Below, one piece after another: positions 15,804 to 23,041 of a stretch of 32,294 nt of DNA. This DNA is from Pseudomonas sp. RGM2987 (GTDB lineage: Bacteria > Pseudomonadota > Gammaproteobacteria > Pseudomonadales > Pseudomonadaceae). The position numbers and the translations under genes are program-made. How positions within the stretch are numbered: position 1 is the first letter of the stretch; every line of letters starts with the position of its first letter. The DNA is taken from positions 1 through 32,294 of the forward strand of contig NZ_JALJDX010000163.1 in NCBI RefSeq assembly GCF_022952855.1, in the 5' to 3' direction. The notes beneath the pieces were generated by a model. The model made no database searches and was not told where the DNA came from. It saw nothing but the letters and a program-made list of their open reading frames with translations.

Positions 15804-16733
15804 TCAAACCGACAACCGCAACCGCGCCAGATCCCGCAACGGCGGCGCTCCAAACAACCGGCTGTACTCCCGGCTGAACTGCGAAGGGCTTTCATAACCG
15901 ACCCGATACCCCGCCGCCGAAGCCTCCAGCCCTTCGGCGAGCATCAGCCGCCGGGCCTCCTGCAAACGCAGTTGCTTCTGGTATTGCAGCGGGCTCATGG
16001 CGGTCATGGCCTTGAAGCGGTGGTGCAGGGTCGAGACGCTGAGGTTCACTTCCCGGGCCAGTTCATCGATGCGCAGCGGCTGTTCGAAATGGCTGTTGAG
16101 CCATTTGATCGCCTGGCTGATGCGATGGCTCTGACTGTTGGCAATGGCGATTTCATACAGCCGATAGCCCTGGGGACTGCGCAGCAGGCGGTAGAGAATC
16201 TCCCGACGCACCAGCGGCGCGAGCATGGCGATGTCTTTCGGGCTGTCCAATAGCCGCACCAGGCGCAGTACCGCGTCGAGCATCGGCGTGTCCAGGCGTT
16301 CGACGTACAGGCCGCGGCCGGCGGGGCGGGTCGGTACGCCCAGGGGGCCGGCATCGGCGATCAGCGCGGTGATTTCCGCCGGGTCGATGTCCAGGCGCAG
16401 GGCCAGGATCGGATGTTCGGGCGAGACATCCGCGACGCGGCCGCGCAACGGCACCGACACCGACACCACCAGATAGTGGAGCGGGTCATAGCTGAATGCT
16501 TCATTGGCCAGGCACACCTGTTTGTGCCCCTGGGCCATGATGCACAGCGCCGGTTGTGCCAGTGCCGTGGCGAAATCATGTGGCTGGCTGTAGCGCGACA
16601 GGTTCAGCGAATCGATGGCCGTGATGTAGTTACCATCGTCGGTGGTGTTGCGGTCGATGATCGACGCCAGCTCAACGCGCTGTTGTTCCTGATAGGTGTC
16701 CAGCGGGACGTGGGCGTGGTCAAGTGGCGACAT
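15804..16733 (-). CDS. AraC-family transcriptional regulator (309 aa)
   Basis: This is a predicted regulator with an N-terminal AraC_N-type ligand domain (about residues 10-190) and a C-terminal AraC double helix-turn-helix (about 205-300). The DNA-binding part includes LRIDELAREVNLSVSTLHHRFKAMT and AGYRVGYESPSQFSREYSRLFG. I prefer the ATG at 16733, which has GAGG eight bases upstream. An ATG at 16763 has no visible ribosome site. It converges on the ABC importer, so it may or may not control it. The effector is unknown. Confidence 0.88.
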   Translation of the reverse strand: MSPLDHAHVPLDTYQEQQRVELASIIDRNTTDDGNYITAIDSLNLSRYSQPHDFATALAQPALCIMAQGHKQVCLANEAFSYDPLHYLVVSVSVPLRGRVADVSPEHPILALRLDIDPAEITALIADAGPLGVPTRPAGRGLYVERLDTPMLDAVLRLVRLLDSPKDIAMLAPLVRREILYRLLRSPQGYRLYEIAIANSQSHRISQAIKWLNSHFEQPLRIDELAREVNLSVSTLHHRFKAMTAMSPLQYQKQLRLQEARRLMLAEGLEASAAGYRVGYESPSQFSREYSRLFGAPPLRDLARLRLSV

Positions 16734-17060
16734 GCCGGAATCCTCGGATGAAAGGGTAACCATGGCGCAAGCTTATGTTTGTGCAAGCCACAGCGGTAGC
16801 CACATCCTGTTGAAAGCTTGCCTGATCCTGCACGGCTTGTCGGGCAATGACAGCGCAACGCAGCTGAAACTTGCTTGAAACCTTTTGTTTCAACTATCGG
16901 CGCTCCTGCGCTTTGGAGCCTGGATGTACCCTGTCGACGCGCAGGATCGGGCAATGGGTCGGCAGGAATCGACTAACGAAACTGGCGTCGCGACCCTTAA
17001 CCTTTGATCCTGTCGCAGCCTGTCCCCGGCTGCACAACGGATCGCCTGGGAGGGTTGAAC

Positions 17061-17414
17061 ATGTCTACACAGATCCCCGTCAGTCACATGGCCTTCGTGC
17101 GGGCCCGCGCCGGTTGCTCCAGGCAGCTGGGGGCGCGCTTGAGCACGCTGATCGCACCTTCGCGCCAGGCGCCCGGTTGCCTGCACTTTGCCTTGCAGCA
17201 TTCGCAATGTGACGCCGATTTGTGGTTGGTGTCCGGGCTCTGGACCCACCAATCGGCGATGGATGCCTACTTCAATTCCCCGGCCATGGCGATTTTCGCC
17301 GAGCTGGTGCAGGACCTGGTGGTGAGCAGCCTGGATTTCCACACCTTCCGGGAAGTGTCCGCCGCCCAGGCGACCGAAGGGTGCCTGGCGACGGTACACA
17401 AACTGGCCGGTTGA
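17061..17414 (+). CDS. Antibiotic biosynthesis monooxygenase (ABM) domain protein (117 aa)
   Basis: This is a small protein of the dimeric alpha+beta barrel type, like YgiN quinol monooxygenases. The pattern HMAFVRARAGCSRQLGARLSTLI...APGCLHFALQHS...WLVSGLWTHQSAMDAYFNSP fits the ABM fold: strand, helix, strand, then the W-x(n)-A-M-x-A/Y-F helix. The start ATG 17061 has GGAGGG at 17049-17054. An earlier in-frame start at 17004 adds unlike sequence and is not preferred. The substrate is unknown. Confidence 0.75.
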   Translation: MSTQIPVSHMAFVRARAGCSRQLGARLSTLIAPSRQAPGCLHFALQHSQCDADLWLVSGLWTHQSAMDAYFNSPAMAIFAELVQDLVVSSLDFHTFREVSAAQATEGCLATVHKLAG

Positions 17415-17421
17415 AGGTTTA

Positions 17422-17432
17422 ATGACGGTCAT
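17422..17432. promoter_or_regulatory. ATGAC-G-GTCAT palindrome between two small genes
   Basis: This is a perfect 11-bp palindrome in the 42-bp gap between the ABM gene and the 77-aa gene. It could be an operator for the second gene. No family is assigned. Confidence 0.3.
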
Positions 17433-17456
17433 TTTTCATCGCCAGGAAGCCCAAGC

Positions 17457-17690
17457 ATGGCACGTCGAGTTTTTGGTCCCTTCGAAGCTGTTTCTGCCTT
17501 GATGCCCCGGGAGGGTGGCGGCTACTACGCGGCCATCGCCACCAAAACCATCGGTGGCTCGGAAAAGCCGCGTTTCTACAAGGTGCTTGAAGCGCAATCC
17601 TTCGACACCGCCGCCAAGGCCGATGAAGCGGCTGCGGTGCAGCTGACCCATCTCAAGGATGTCGATGAGGAGGGTGGGTTGGTCTGGTAA
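17457..17690 (+). CDS. Small protein of unknown function (77 aa)
   Basis: I do not recognise this family. The frame has a good ribosome site (AGGAAG at 17444-17449, seven bases before ATG), Pseudomonas-like codon use, and a compact soluble sequence. It has ARRVFGPFEAVSALMPREGGGYYAAIATKTIGG at the front and an acidic end (KDVDEEGGLVW). There is no signal peptide or membrane segment. It lies 42 bp after the ABM gene and may be cotranscribed with it. Confidence 0.72.
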   Translation: MARRVFGPFEAVSALMPREGGGYYAAIATKTIGGSEKPRFYKVLEAQSFDTAAKADEAAAVQLTHLKDVDEEGGLVW

Positions 17691-17714
17691 ATCCGCCTTG
17701 ATGGGAATGCTTTT

Positions 17715-17805
17715 GTGGCGAGGGAGCTTGCTCCCGCTTGGGTGCGCAGCGCCCATCTGAATTAGGGCTGCTGCGCAGCCCAGCGGGAGCAAGCTCCCTC
17801 GCCAC
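17715..17805. repeat. Long inverted repeat, REP family 2
   Basis: Arms starting GTGGCGAGGGAGCTTGCTCC and their inverse, about 24 bp each, flank a short loop with GGGTGCGCAGCGCCC and GGGCTGCTGCGCAGCCC palindromes. It lies between converging genes, so it may be a two-way transcript end. Confidence 0.85.
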
Positions 17806-17838
17806 AGGTTGCATTGCTTCTTGGGAGAAAGTGATCGC

Positions 17839-18459
17839 TTATTTAGGACGATGCATCCTGAACAACGCCTCAGGCCCCAACTGGAAATAATCCGCCGGCC
17901 CGCCGCCACGCAGGATCGGCTCGGCGGCCGCGGTATCGTAGATCCCGTCTTTCAACAGCCACTTGGCGATATGCACGGCGACCACTTCGCCGAGGATCAG
18001 CCAGCTCGGCACCAGGGCCTTGTCCGCGCGCTGCAACTGGATGATCTGCGTGACCTTGCACTCGAAGGACACCGGGCTTTGCGCCACCCGCGGCACCTGG
18101 ATCACCCGTGACGCCGCCGGCGTCAAACCGGCCAGTTCAAACTCGTTGACCTCTGGCGCGACCATCGCGCAGCTCTGGTTCATCTGCTCGGCCAGCGGAC
18201 GCGTGGCCAGGTTCCAGGCGAACTCGCCGGTCTGTTCGATGTTGTTCAAGCTGTCTTTGCGCCCGACACTGGAAAAACCAATGATCGGCGGAATGTAGTT
18301 GAACGCATTGAAGAAGCTGTAGGGCGCCAGGTTAAGGCGACCTTCGCCATCCTGCGAAGAGATCCAGCCAATGGGGCGCGGGCCGACGATGGCATTGAAG
18401 GGGTCATGAGGGAGGCCGTGGCCGTTGGCGGGTTCGTAGAAATGGATGTCATCGGACAT
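17839..18459 (-). CDS. Flavin reductase-like, FMN-binding split-barrel protein (206 aa)
   Basis: This is a predicted flavoprotein of the flavin reductase-like domain family, which binds FMN in a split barrel. The signature is visible in RPIGWISSQDGEGRLNLAPYSFFNAFNYIPPIIGFSS near residues 28-65, where the PYSFF and FS stretches line the flavin site. The start at 18459 has AGGAT about eight bases upstream. An open frame from 18540 adds 27 residues that do not look like part of the family. The substrate and partner are unknown. Confidence 0.85.
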   Translation of the reverse strand: MSDDIHFYEPANGHGLPHDPFNAIVGPRPIGWISSQDGEGRLNLAPYSFFNAFNYIPPIIGFSSVGRKDSLNNIEQTGEFAWNLATRPLAEQMNQSCAMVAPEVNEFELAGLTPAASRVIQVPRVAQSPVSFECKVTQIIQLQRADKALVPSWLILGEVVAVHIAKWLLKDGIYDTAAAEPILRGGGPADYFQLGPEALFRMHRPK

Positions 18460-18567
18460 TGCGCGATCCTGGAAGGGCATTCGTAGGCGGCCAATAGTGC
18501 AAGGCTGGGCCTTTAATTTCCAGAGAGAGATCCTTCCCACATCTGGTGTGGGAAGGATTGCCCATGA

Positions 18568-18885
18568 TCAACCAATTGCATCGGCGGTGCCGGTCTTGTC
18601 AAAGCCGTCAGCGGCGATGGCATCGGCGGTGCCGGTCTTGTCGAAGCCGTCGGCAGCGATGGCGTCAGCGGTGCCAGTCTTGTCGAAGCCGTCGGCAGCG
18701 ATGGCATCGGCGGTACCGGTTTTGTCGAAGCCGTCAGCGGCGTAAGTACCGGAGTGGTTGCGTTCGATGGCTGCGCTGGCGGTGGAGCCAAAGGAGGCGG
18801 AACCGGTCTTGTCGTAGCCGTCGGCAGCGAAGGTATTGGCGGCCAGTACGGAGAGCGTCAGGGCGAGGATCAGTTTGGTTTTCAT
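18568..18885 (-). CDS. Exported protein built of 14-residue tandem repeats (105 aa)
   Basis: A Sec signal peptide (KTKLILALTLSVLAANTFA, about 20 residues) is followed by AADGYDKTGSASFG, a short linker, and four copies of AADGFDKTGTADAI. No membrane segment follows, so the product should be periplasmic or secreted and rich in Asp, Gly and Thr. I chose the ATG at 18885, with AGGAG eight bases upstream; the ATG at 18891 is only two bases from it. I do not know the function. The DG-x-DK-x-G-x-AD pattern is rich in oxygen ligands, so metal binding is a guess. Confidence 0.75.
   Translation of the reverse strand: MKTKLILALTLSVLAANTFAADGYDKTGSASFGSTASAAIERNHSGTYAADGFDKTGTADAIAADGFDKTGTADAIAADGFDKTGTADAIAADGFDKTGTADAIG
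18574..18741 (-). repeat. Four tandem 42-bp repeats in the coding region
   Basis: Four in-frame units of 42 bp encode AADGFDKTGTADAI. They are almost identical at DNA level (recurrent GTGCCGGTCTTGTCGAAGCC on the plus strand). Unit number could change by slippage or recombination without shifting the frame. Confidence 0.9.
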
Positions 18886-19082
18886 GGTCATAACTCCTGG
18901 TTTGTTGGCGACGTGTCTTGCATGGGTTGAATGCTACGCCAATTAAGTTGATTGAAAATCTCAAAATAATGCTAGTAATGATCGATTAAATTGATATTAA
19001 GGGCGACGCATCTAAACGCTGTCACATTCGCAGCGAACGTCGCGCAGGTCATCGATCAAGTGAACACAGGGTGCGGGGCGGG

Positions 19083-19099
19083 GATTAACCGGTGATTAA
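19083..19099. promoter_or_regulatory. GATTAA-N5-GATTAA direct repeat, PmrA-like
   Basis: GATTAA occurs at 19083-19088 and 19094-19099, an 11-bp period. Read on the minus strand it is ATTAAT-N5-GTTAAT, similar to the TTAA-type half-sites with N5 spacing known for PmrA. It lies 118 bp before the membrane-protein start. Confidence 0.35.
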
Positions 19100-19116
19100 T
19101 CGCTGTTTTGCATGTC

Positions 19117-19154
19117 ATGACAGTTTTTTCATACATTGCCGACCTGTTTTTCAC
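19117..19154 (+). promoter_or_regulatory. Two ColR-like direct repeats
   Basis: ATGACAGTTTTTTCAT (19117-19132) and CCGACCTGTTTTTCAC (19139-19154) are 22 bp apart, exactly two helical turns. From memory, the ColR consensus is YYNA(C/G)NNY-TTTTTCAC; the second copy differs at one position and the first at two. The pair precedes the membrane-protein gene. Confidence 0.45.
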
Positions 19155-19217
19155 CCCCGCAGCCCCAGTCTGCCCACGGCTAACCAAGTCCGTCGCCCCA
19201 TACTGGAGTTTTCCCCA

Positions 19218-19973
19218 ATGAATAAACTGCCTCAAATCACCCTGGCCTTCTGGGTGATGAAAATCTGCGCGACGACCCTGGGGGAAACCGCGGGAGATCT
19301 GCTGTCGATGACCCTTAATGTGGGTTACGCCATCAGCTCGCTGATCCTGATCAGCGTGTTCGTCCTGACCCTGGTCACCCAGCTCATGGCCAAGACCTAC
19401 AAGCCTTTGCTGTACTGGATCGTGATCCTGTCCACCAGCACCGCCGGTACCACCATGTCCGACTTCATGGACCGCACCCTCGAACTGGGTTACGCCACCG
19501 GGTCGATGATCCTGATTGCAATTTTGCTGGCGATCTTCGCCGCCTGGCGCCTGAGCGGTGATTCGCTCAACGTCACCAAGGTGCAGACCTTTCGTGGCGA
19601 GATGTTCTATTGGATGGCGATTCTGTTTTCCAACACCCTGGGCACCGCGCTGGGGGATTACCTGGCCGACGACTCGGGCCTCGGCTTTGCCGGTGGCGCC
19701 TTGCTGATCGGCTCGACGATCGCCGTGGTCGTGCTGCTCAAGTACCTCACCCGAATCTCGTCGGTGCTGTTGTTCTGGATCGCCTTCGTCCTGACCCGCC
19801 CCCTGGGTGCGACGCTGGGCGACTTGATGACCAAGTCCCATGAGAAAGGTGGCCTGGATTTCGGCACCATCGGCTCGTCGGCGGTGCTGGCGGGGATACT
19901 GGTGGTGATGATTGCCGGGGCGGCGTATGCGCAGAATCGGTATGGCAAGCAGGGTGCTGCCGAGTTGACTTGA
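19218..19973 (+). CDS. Inner-membrane protein with four internal repeats, COG4705-like (251 aa)
   Basis: This is a hydrophobic protein with about eight membrane segments, arranged as four repeats of about 55-60 residues. Each repeat has a related motif: TTLGETAGDLL, GTTMSDFM, NTLGTALGDYL and RPLGATLGDLM, usually preceded by FW or YW. The recurring acidic residue at the same place in each repeat suggests an ion-binding path, but transport is inferred. The start ATG 19218 has CTGGAG at 19203-19208. The COG assignment is by recall. The operator-like repeats upstream would fit envelope or metal-stress control. Confidence 0.75.
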   Translation: MNKLPQITLAFWVMKICATTLGETAGDLLSMTLNVGYAISSLILISVFVLTLVTQLMAKTYKPLLYWIVILSTSTAGTTMSDFMDRTLELGYATGSMILIAILLAIFAAWRLSGDSLNVTKVQTFRGEMFYWMAILFSNTLGTALGDYLADDSGLGFAGGALLIGSTIAVVVLLKYLTRISSVLLFWIAFVLTRPLGATLGDLMTKSHEKGGLDFGTIGSSAVLAGILVVMIAGAAYAQNRYGKQGAAELT

Positions 19974-19988
19974 GGACCGAGTCGCTCC

Positions 19989-20052
19989 TTCGCGAGCAAG
20001 CCCGCTCCCACAGGTTCAGCGCAGATCCTGTGGGAGCGGGCTTGCTCGCGAA
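19989..20052. repeat. REP doublet (family 1)
   Basis: A reverse half-site at 19989-20011 and a forward half-site at 20030-20052 are separated by only 18 bp. They lie between the converging membrane-protein and MFS genes. Confidence 0.88.
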
Positions 20053-20095
20053 AGGGCCCTTGCAATCACCAGAGTAGTGACTGCATAAACACCTG

Positions 20096-21415
20096 TCAGT
20101 CAGTCACAATCCGCGAATGCTTGCGGGTGTCTTTCATGGTGATGTACACCAGCAGCGACACCGCGATGCACGCCGTCACGTACCAGTAGTAGCCGGTTTC
20201 CATGCCGATGCTCTTGAACCACAGCGCGATGTATTCAGCGGTGCCGCCGAAGATCGAGACGGTCAGGGCGTAGGGCAGGCCGACGCCCAGGGCGCGGATT
20301 TCGGTGGGGAACAGCTCGGCTTTTACCACGGCGTTGATCGAGGTGTAGCCGCTGACGATGATCAGCGCGGCCATGATCAGGAAGAACGCGCCCCACCAGG
20401 TCTGGATGGTGTGCAAGGTGGTGAGGATCGGCACGGTGAACAGCGTGCCCAGGATGCCGAAGGCAATCAGGATCGGCCGGCGTCCGATCTTGTCCGACAG
20501 CCCGCCGATCACCGGTTGCAGGCACATGAACAGGAACAGCGTGGCAGCGGAAATGGTGGTGGAGTCGGAGATGCTCATGCCGACGGTATTCACCAGGTAT
20601 TTCTGCATGTAGGTGGTGTAGGTGTAGAACGCCAGCGTGCCGCCCATGGTCAGGCCGACCACGGTCATCAGTTCCTTGGGATGACGCATCAAGGTGCGCA
20701 TGGCGCTTTCCTTGGATTTCTCCTTCTTGGTGAACGACTCGGTTTCTTCCATGCCGCGCCGCAGGTACAGCGCCACGACCGCACACAGGGCGCCGATGGC
20801 GAACGGAATGCGCCAGCCCCAGGCGTACAGCTGCTCGGTGGTGAGGAACTGTTGCAGCACGATCAGCACGCCCAAGGCGATGAGCTGGCCGGAAATCAGG
20901 GTGACGTACTGGAAGCTGGAGAAGAAGCCGCGACGTTCCTTGGTCGCCATCTCGCTCAGGTAAGTCGCCGAAGTGCCGTACTCACCGCCCACCGACAGGC
21001 CCTGGAGCAAGCGGGCGAACACCAGCAGGATCGGTGCGCCGACGCCGATGGTTTCATAGCCCGGGCTCAAGGCGATGATCAGTGAGCCGAAGCACATCAG
21101 GTACACCGAAGCCATCAGTGCGCGCTTGCGACCGGCGCGGTCGGCGTAGAGGCCCATCAGCCAGCCGCCGATCGGACGCATCAGGAAACCCACGGCGAAA
21201 ATCGCGGCGGTGTTGAGCAGTTGGGCGGTGGTGTCGCCCTTGGGGAAGAAGACCTTGGCGAAGTACAACGAGAAAGCGGCGTAGACGTACCAGTCATACC
21301 ACTCGACCATGTTGCCGACCGAGCCGCTGAAGATCGATTTGATCCGGCTGGCGGTGGTTCTTTCACGGGCGGGCACGGCGGCCGACCCAATGGGCAGGGC
21401 GTTGGAGTTATCCAT
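20096..21415 (-). CDS. MFS dicarboxylate/alpha-ketoglutarate:H+ symporter, KgtP-like (439 aa)
   Basis: This is a predicted inner-membrane symporter of the metabolite:H+ symporter branch of the MFS. Twelve membrane segments fit the length. The family motifs are RPIGGWLMGLYADRAGRKRAL (between helices 2 and 3) and GLSVGGEYGTSATYLSEMA (helix 5 region). The N-terminal SGSVGNMVEWYDWYVYAAF is typical of KgtP/PcaT proteins. The start is ATG 21415, with AGGA in a GAAGGATCCTTC palindrome. Next to it are a sigma-54 activator and sensor kinase of MifR/MifS type, which in P. aeruginosa control alpha-ketoglutarate uptake, so that substrate is likely. Confidence 0.88.
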   Translation of the reverse strand: MDNSNALPIGSAAVPARERTTASRIKSIFSGSVGNMVEWYDWYVYAAFSLYFAKVFFPKGDTTAQLLNTAAIFAVGFLMRPIGGWLMGLYADRAGRKRALMASVYLMCFGSLIIALSPGYETIGVGAPILLVFARLLQGLSVGGEYGTSATYLSEMATKERRGFFSSFQYVTLISGQLIALGVLIVLQQFLTTEQLYAWGWRIPFAIGALCAVVALYLRRGMEETESFTKKEKSKESAMRTLMRHPKELMTVVGLTMGGTLAFYTYTTYMQKYLVNTVGMSISDSTTISAATLFLFMCLQPVIGGLSDKIGRRPILIAFGILGTLFTVPILTTLHTIQTWWGAFFLIMAALIIVSGYTSINAVVKAELFPTEIRALGVGLPYALTVSIFGGTAEYIALWFKSIGMETGYYWYVTACIAVSLLVYITMKDTRKHSRIVTD

Positions 21416-21477
21416 TGAAGGATCCTTCGTTTAATTGTTGTTGTGGAGCGCGTGGGAACGCAGCCTGCCATGGCTAT

Positions 21478-21493
21478 AGCAGGAGCTGTGCCA
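21478..21493 (-). promoter_or_regulatory. Sigma-54 (-24/-12) promoter of the MFS gene
   Basis: On the minus strand TGGCACAGCTCCTGCT has the invariant GG, ten bases, then GC, close to TGGCAC-N5-TTGCW. The -12 element lies about 65 bp before the transporter ATG, so the leader would be about 50 nt. The adjacent sigma-54 activator gene strongly supports it. Confidence 0.8.
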
Positions 21494-21535
21494 GGTGGTT
21501 GAGGGCCGGTTTAGAGGGGTTTGTCGTGTTTGATG

Positions 21536-21581
21536 AGCGGAAATCCGCTTATTCTGGCTTGATGATAAGCGGGAATCCGCT
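21536..21581. promoter_or_regulatory. Twin 14-bp palindromes, likely enhancer of the sigma-54 activator
   Basis: AGCGGAAATCCGCT (21536-21549, perfect 6-2-6 palindrome) and AGCGGGAATCCGCT (21568-21581, one base off) are 32 bp apart, about three helical turns. They lie about 45-90 bp upstream of the -24 element. This is the usual geometry for an activator's upstream sites. They also lie upstream of nothing on the plus strand. Confidence 0.7.
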
Positions 21582-21704
21582 GATTTGGAGGTGCCTGTGC
21601 CGGTCTCATCGCGAGCCTCGCTCCCGCATTTTTGACTTGTGTACACAAGCGAGCTTGCTCCGGGCGGCGATCCGACGATGGGGCCAGTAGGGTCAGTACA
21701 AACC

Positions 21705-23039
21705 TCAGCTGTCCTGCACAAACATCTCCCGACTCAACCCATGTCGCTGCATTTTTTCATTGAAGGTGCGGCGCGGCAGTTGCAGTTCTTCCAACACCGC
21801 TTTCACATCACCTTTGTGCCGGGTCAGGGCGGCGCGCAGGCATTGGGCTTCGAAGGCTTCCTGCTGGGCGGCGAGGGACTGGCCGGGGTCCGCCTCCAAG
21901 GCTTGCAGCTGATCCAGCCCCAGCACCTGGCGTTCGGCGACGTTCGCCAGTTCGCGCACATTGCCCGGCCAGTCGTGGCTGAGCAGATAACTCAGTTGCG
22001 CGCCACTCAAGGGCGGGGCCGAGCGGCCCAGGCGTTCGGCGGCGCTGTGGGTGAAATGTTCGAACAGCAGTGGAATATCCTCACGGCGTTCACGCAGCGG
22101 CGGCAGGCGCAGTTCGGCGACGTTCAGGCGATAAGCCAGGTCTTCACGAAAGCGCCCGGCGCGGGCTTCGTCCAGCAGATCCGGCTTGGTGGCGGCGATG
22201 ATGCGCAGGTCCACGTGGATGCTCTGGTTGGAGCCCAGGCGTTCAAGCTTCTGTTCCTGCAACACGCGCAACAGCTTGACCTGCTGGGCCAGGGGCATGC
22301 TTTCGATTTCATCGAGGAACAAAGTGCCGCCATCGGCATATTCAAGCTTGCCGATGCGCTTGCCCTGGGCGCCGGTGAACGCGCCGCTTTCGTGACCGAA
22401 CAATTCTGCCTCGAACAGCGGTTCGGGGATGGCCGCACAGTTCAACGCGACGAAGGGCCGGCTCGCCCTGGGACCGAAATCGTGCAGGCAGCGGGCGACC
22501 AGTTCCTTGCCGCTGCCGGTTTCGCCACGGATCAACACGTTGACCGGCAATGTCGCCAGGTCCAGCACCTGGCGCCGCAGGTTTTGCAGCGCCCGGGAAA
22601 CCCCCAGCAGTGTTGCGTCGAGTCTGGCCCGGGCATCGGCCTGCTCGTGCAAGCGGCGGTTTTCCAGGACCAGGGTGCGCTTGTCCAACGCCCGGCGCAG
22701 GCTGCCGAGCAGGGCTTCGGGGCTGAAGGGTTTTTCCAGGAAGTCATAGGCACCGTCGCGCATCGCCTCCACGGCCATCGGCACGTCGCCGTGGCCGGTC
22801 AACAGAATCACCGGCAGGTCCGGATCGCGTCGACGCACTTGTGCCAGCAATTCCAGGCCGCTGAGCCCGGGCATGCGCACGTCACTGAGGATCACCCCGG
22901 GGAAATGCTCCGGCAATGTTGCCAGGCACTCCTCGGCGCGGCTGAACAGCTGCACCTTAAAGCCCGACAGGCTCAACCATTGCTCGATGGCGCTGCGAAT
23001 GCTGCCTTCGTCGTCCACCACCATCACTGAATCAAGCAT
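21705..23039 (-). CDS. Sigma-54-dependent response regulator, MifR/DctD-like (444 aa)
   Basis: This is a predicted NtrC-family activator. The receiver domain (about 1-120) has DD at 9-10, phospho-Asp53 in LSDVRMPG, and Lys in EKPFSP. The AAA+ domain has Walker A GETGSGKE, the sigma-54 contact loop GAFTGA, and Walker B GGTLFLDEIE. The C-terminal Fis-type helix-turn-helix is near KGDVKAVLEELQLPRRTFNEKMQRHGL. GGAGG seven bases before ATG 23039 lies within the end of the kinase gene, only 2 bp away, so both are coupled. It probably activates the neighbouring MFS gene. Confidence 0.92.
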   Translation of the reverse strand: MLDSVMVVDDEGSIRSAIEQWLSLSGFKVQLFSRAEECLATLPEHFPGVILSDVRMPGLSGLELLAQVRRRDPDLPVILLTGHGDVPMAVEAMRDGAYDFLEKPFSPEALLGSLRRALDKRTLVLENRRLHEQADARARLDATLLGVSRALQNLRRQVLDLATLPVNVLIRGETGSGKELVARCLHDFGPRASRPFVALNCAAIPEPLFEAELFGHESGAFTGAQGKRIGKLEYADGGTLFLDEIESMPLAQQVKLLRVLQEQKLERLGSNQSIHVDLRIIAATKPDLLDEARAGRFREDLAYRLNVAELRLPPLRERREDIPLLFEHFTHSAAERLGRSAPPLSGAQLSYLLSHDWPGNVRELANVAERQVLGLDQLQALEADPGQSLAAQQEAFEAQCLRAALTRHKGDVKAVLEELQLPRRTFNEKMQRHGLSREMFVQDS

Positions 23040-23041
23040 GG

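Noticed and set aside
18574..18741. Regular 42-bp repeats resembling a CRISPR array
   Set aside because: The units are contiguous with no variable spacers and encode an in-frame protein repeat behind a signal peptide.
18886..19217. A yybP-ykoY (Mn) riboswitch before the membrane protein
   Set aside because: I looked for the conserved riboswitch core before a possible ion transporter and did not see it.
21639..23030. Long plus-strand open frame (463 aa) opposite the sigma-54 regulator
   Set aside because: It is antisense to a clear NtrC-family gene and shows only the repetitive composition of a shadow frame.
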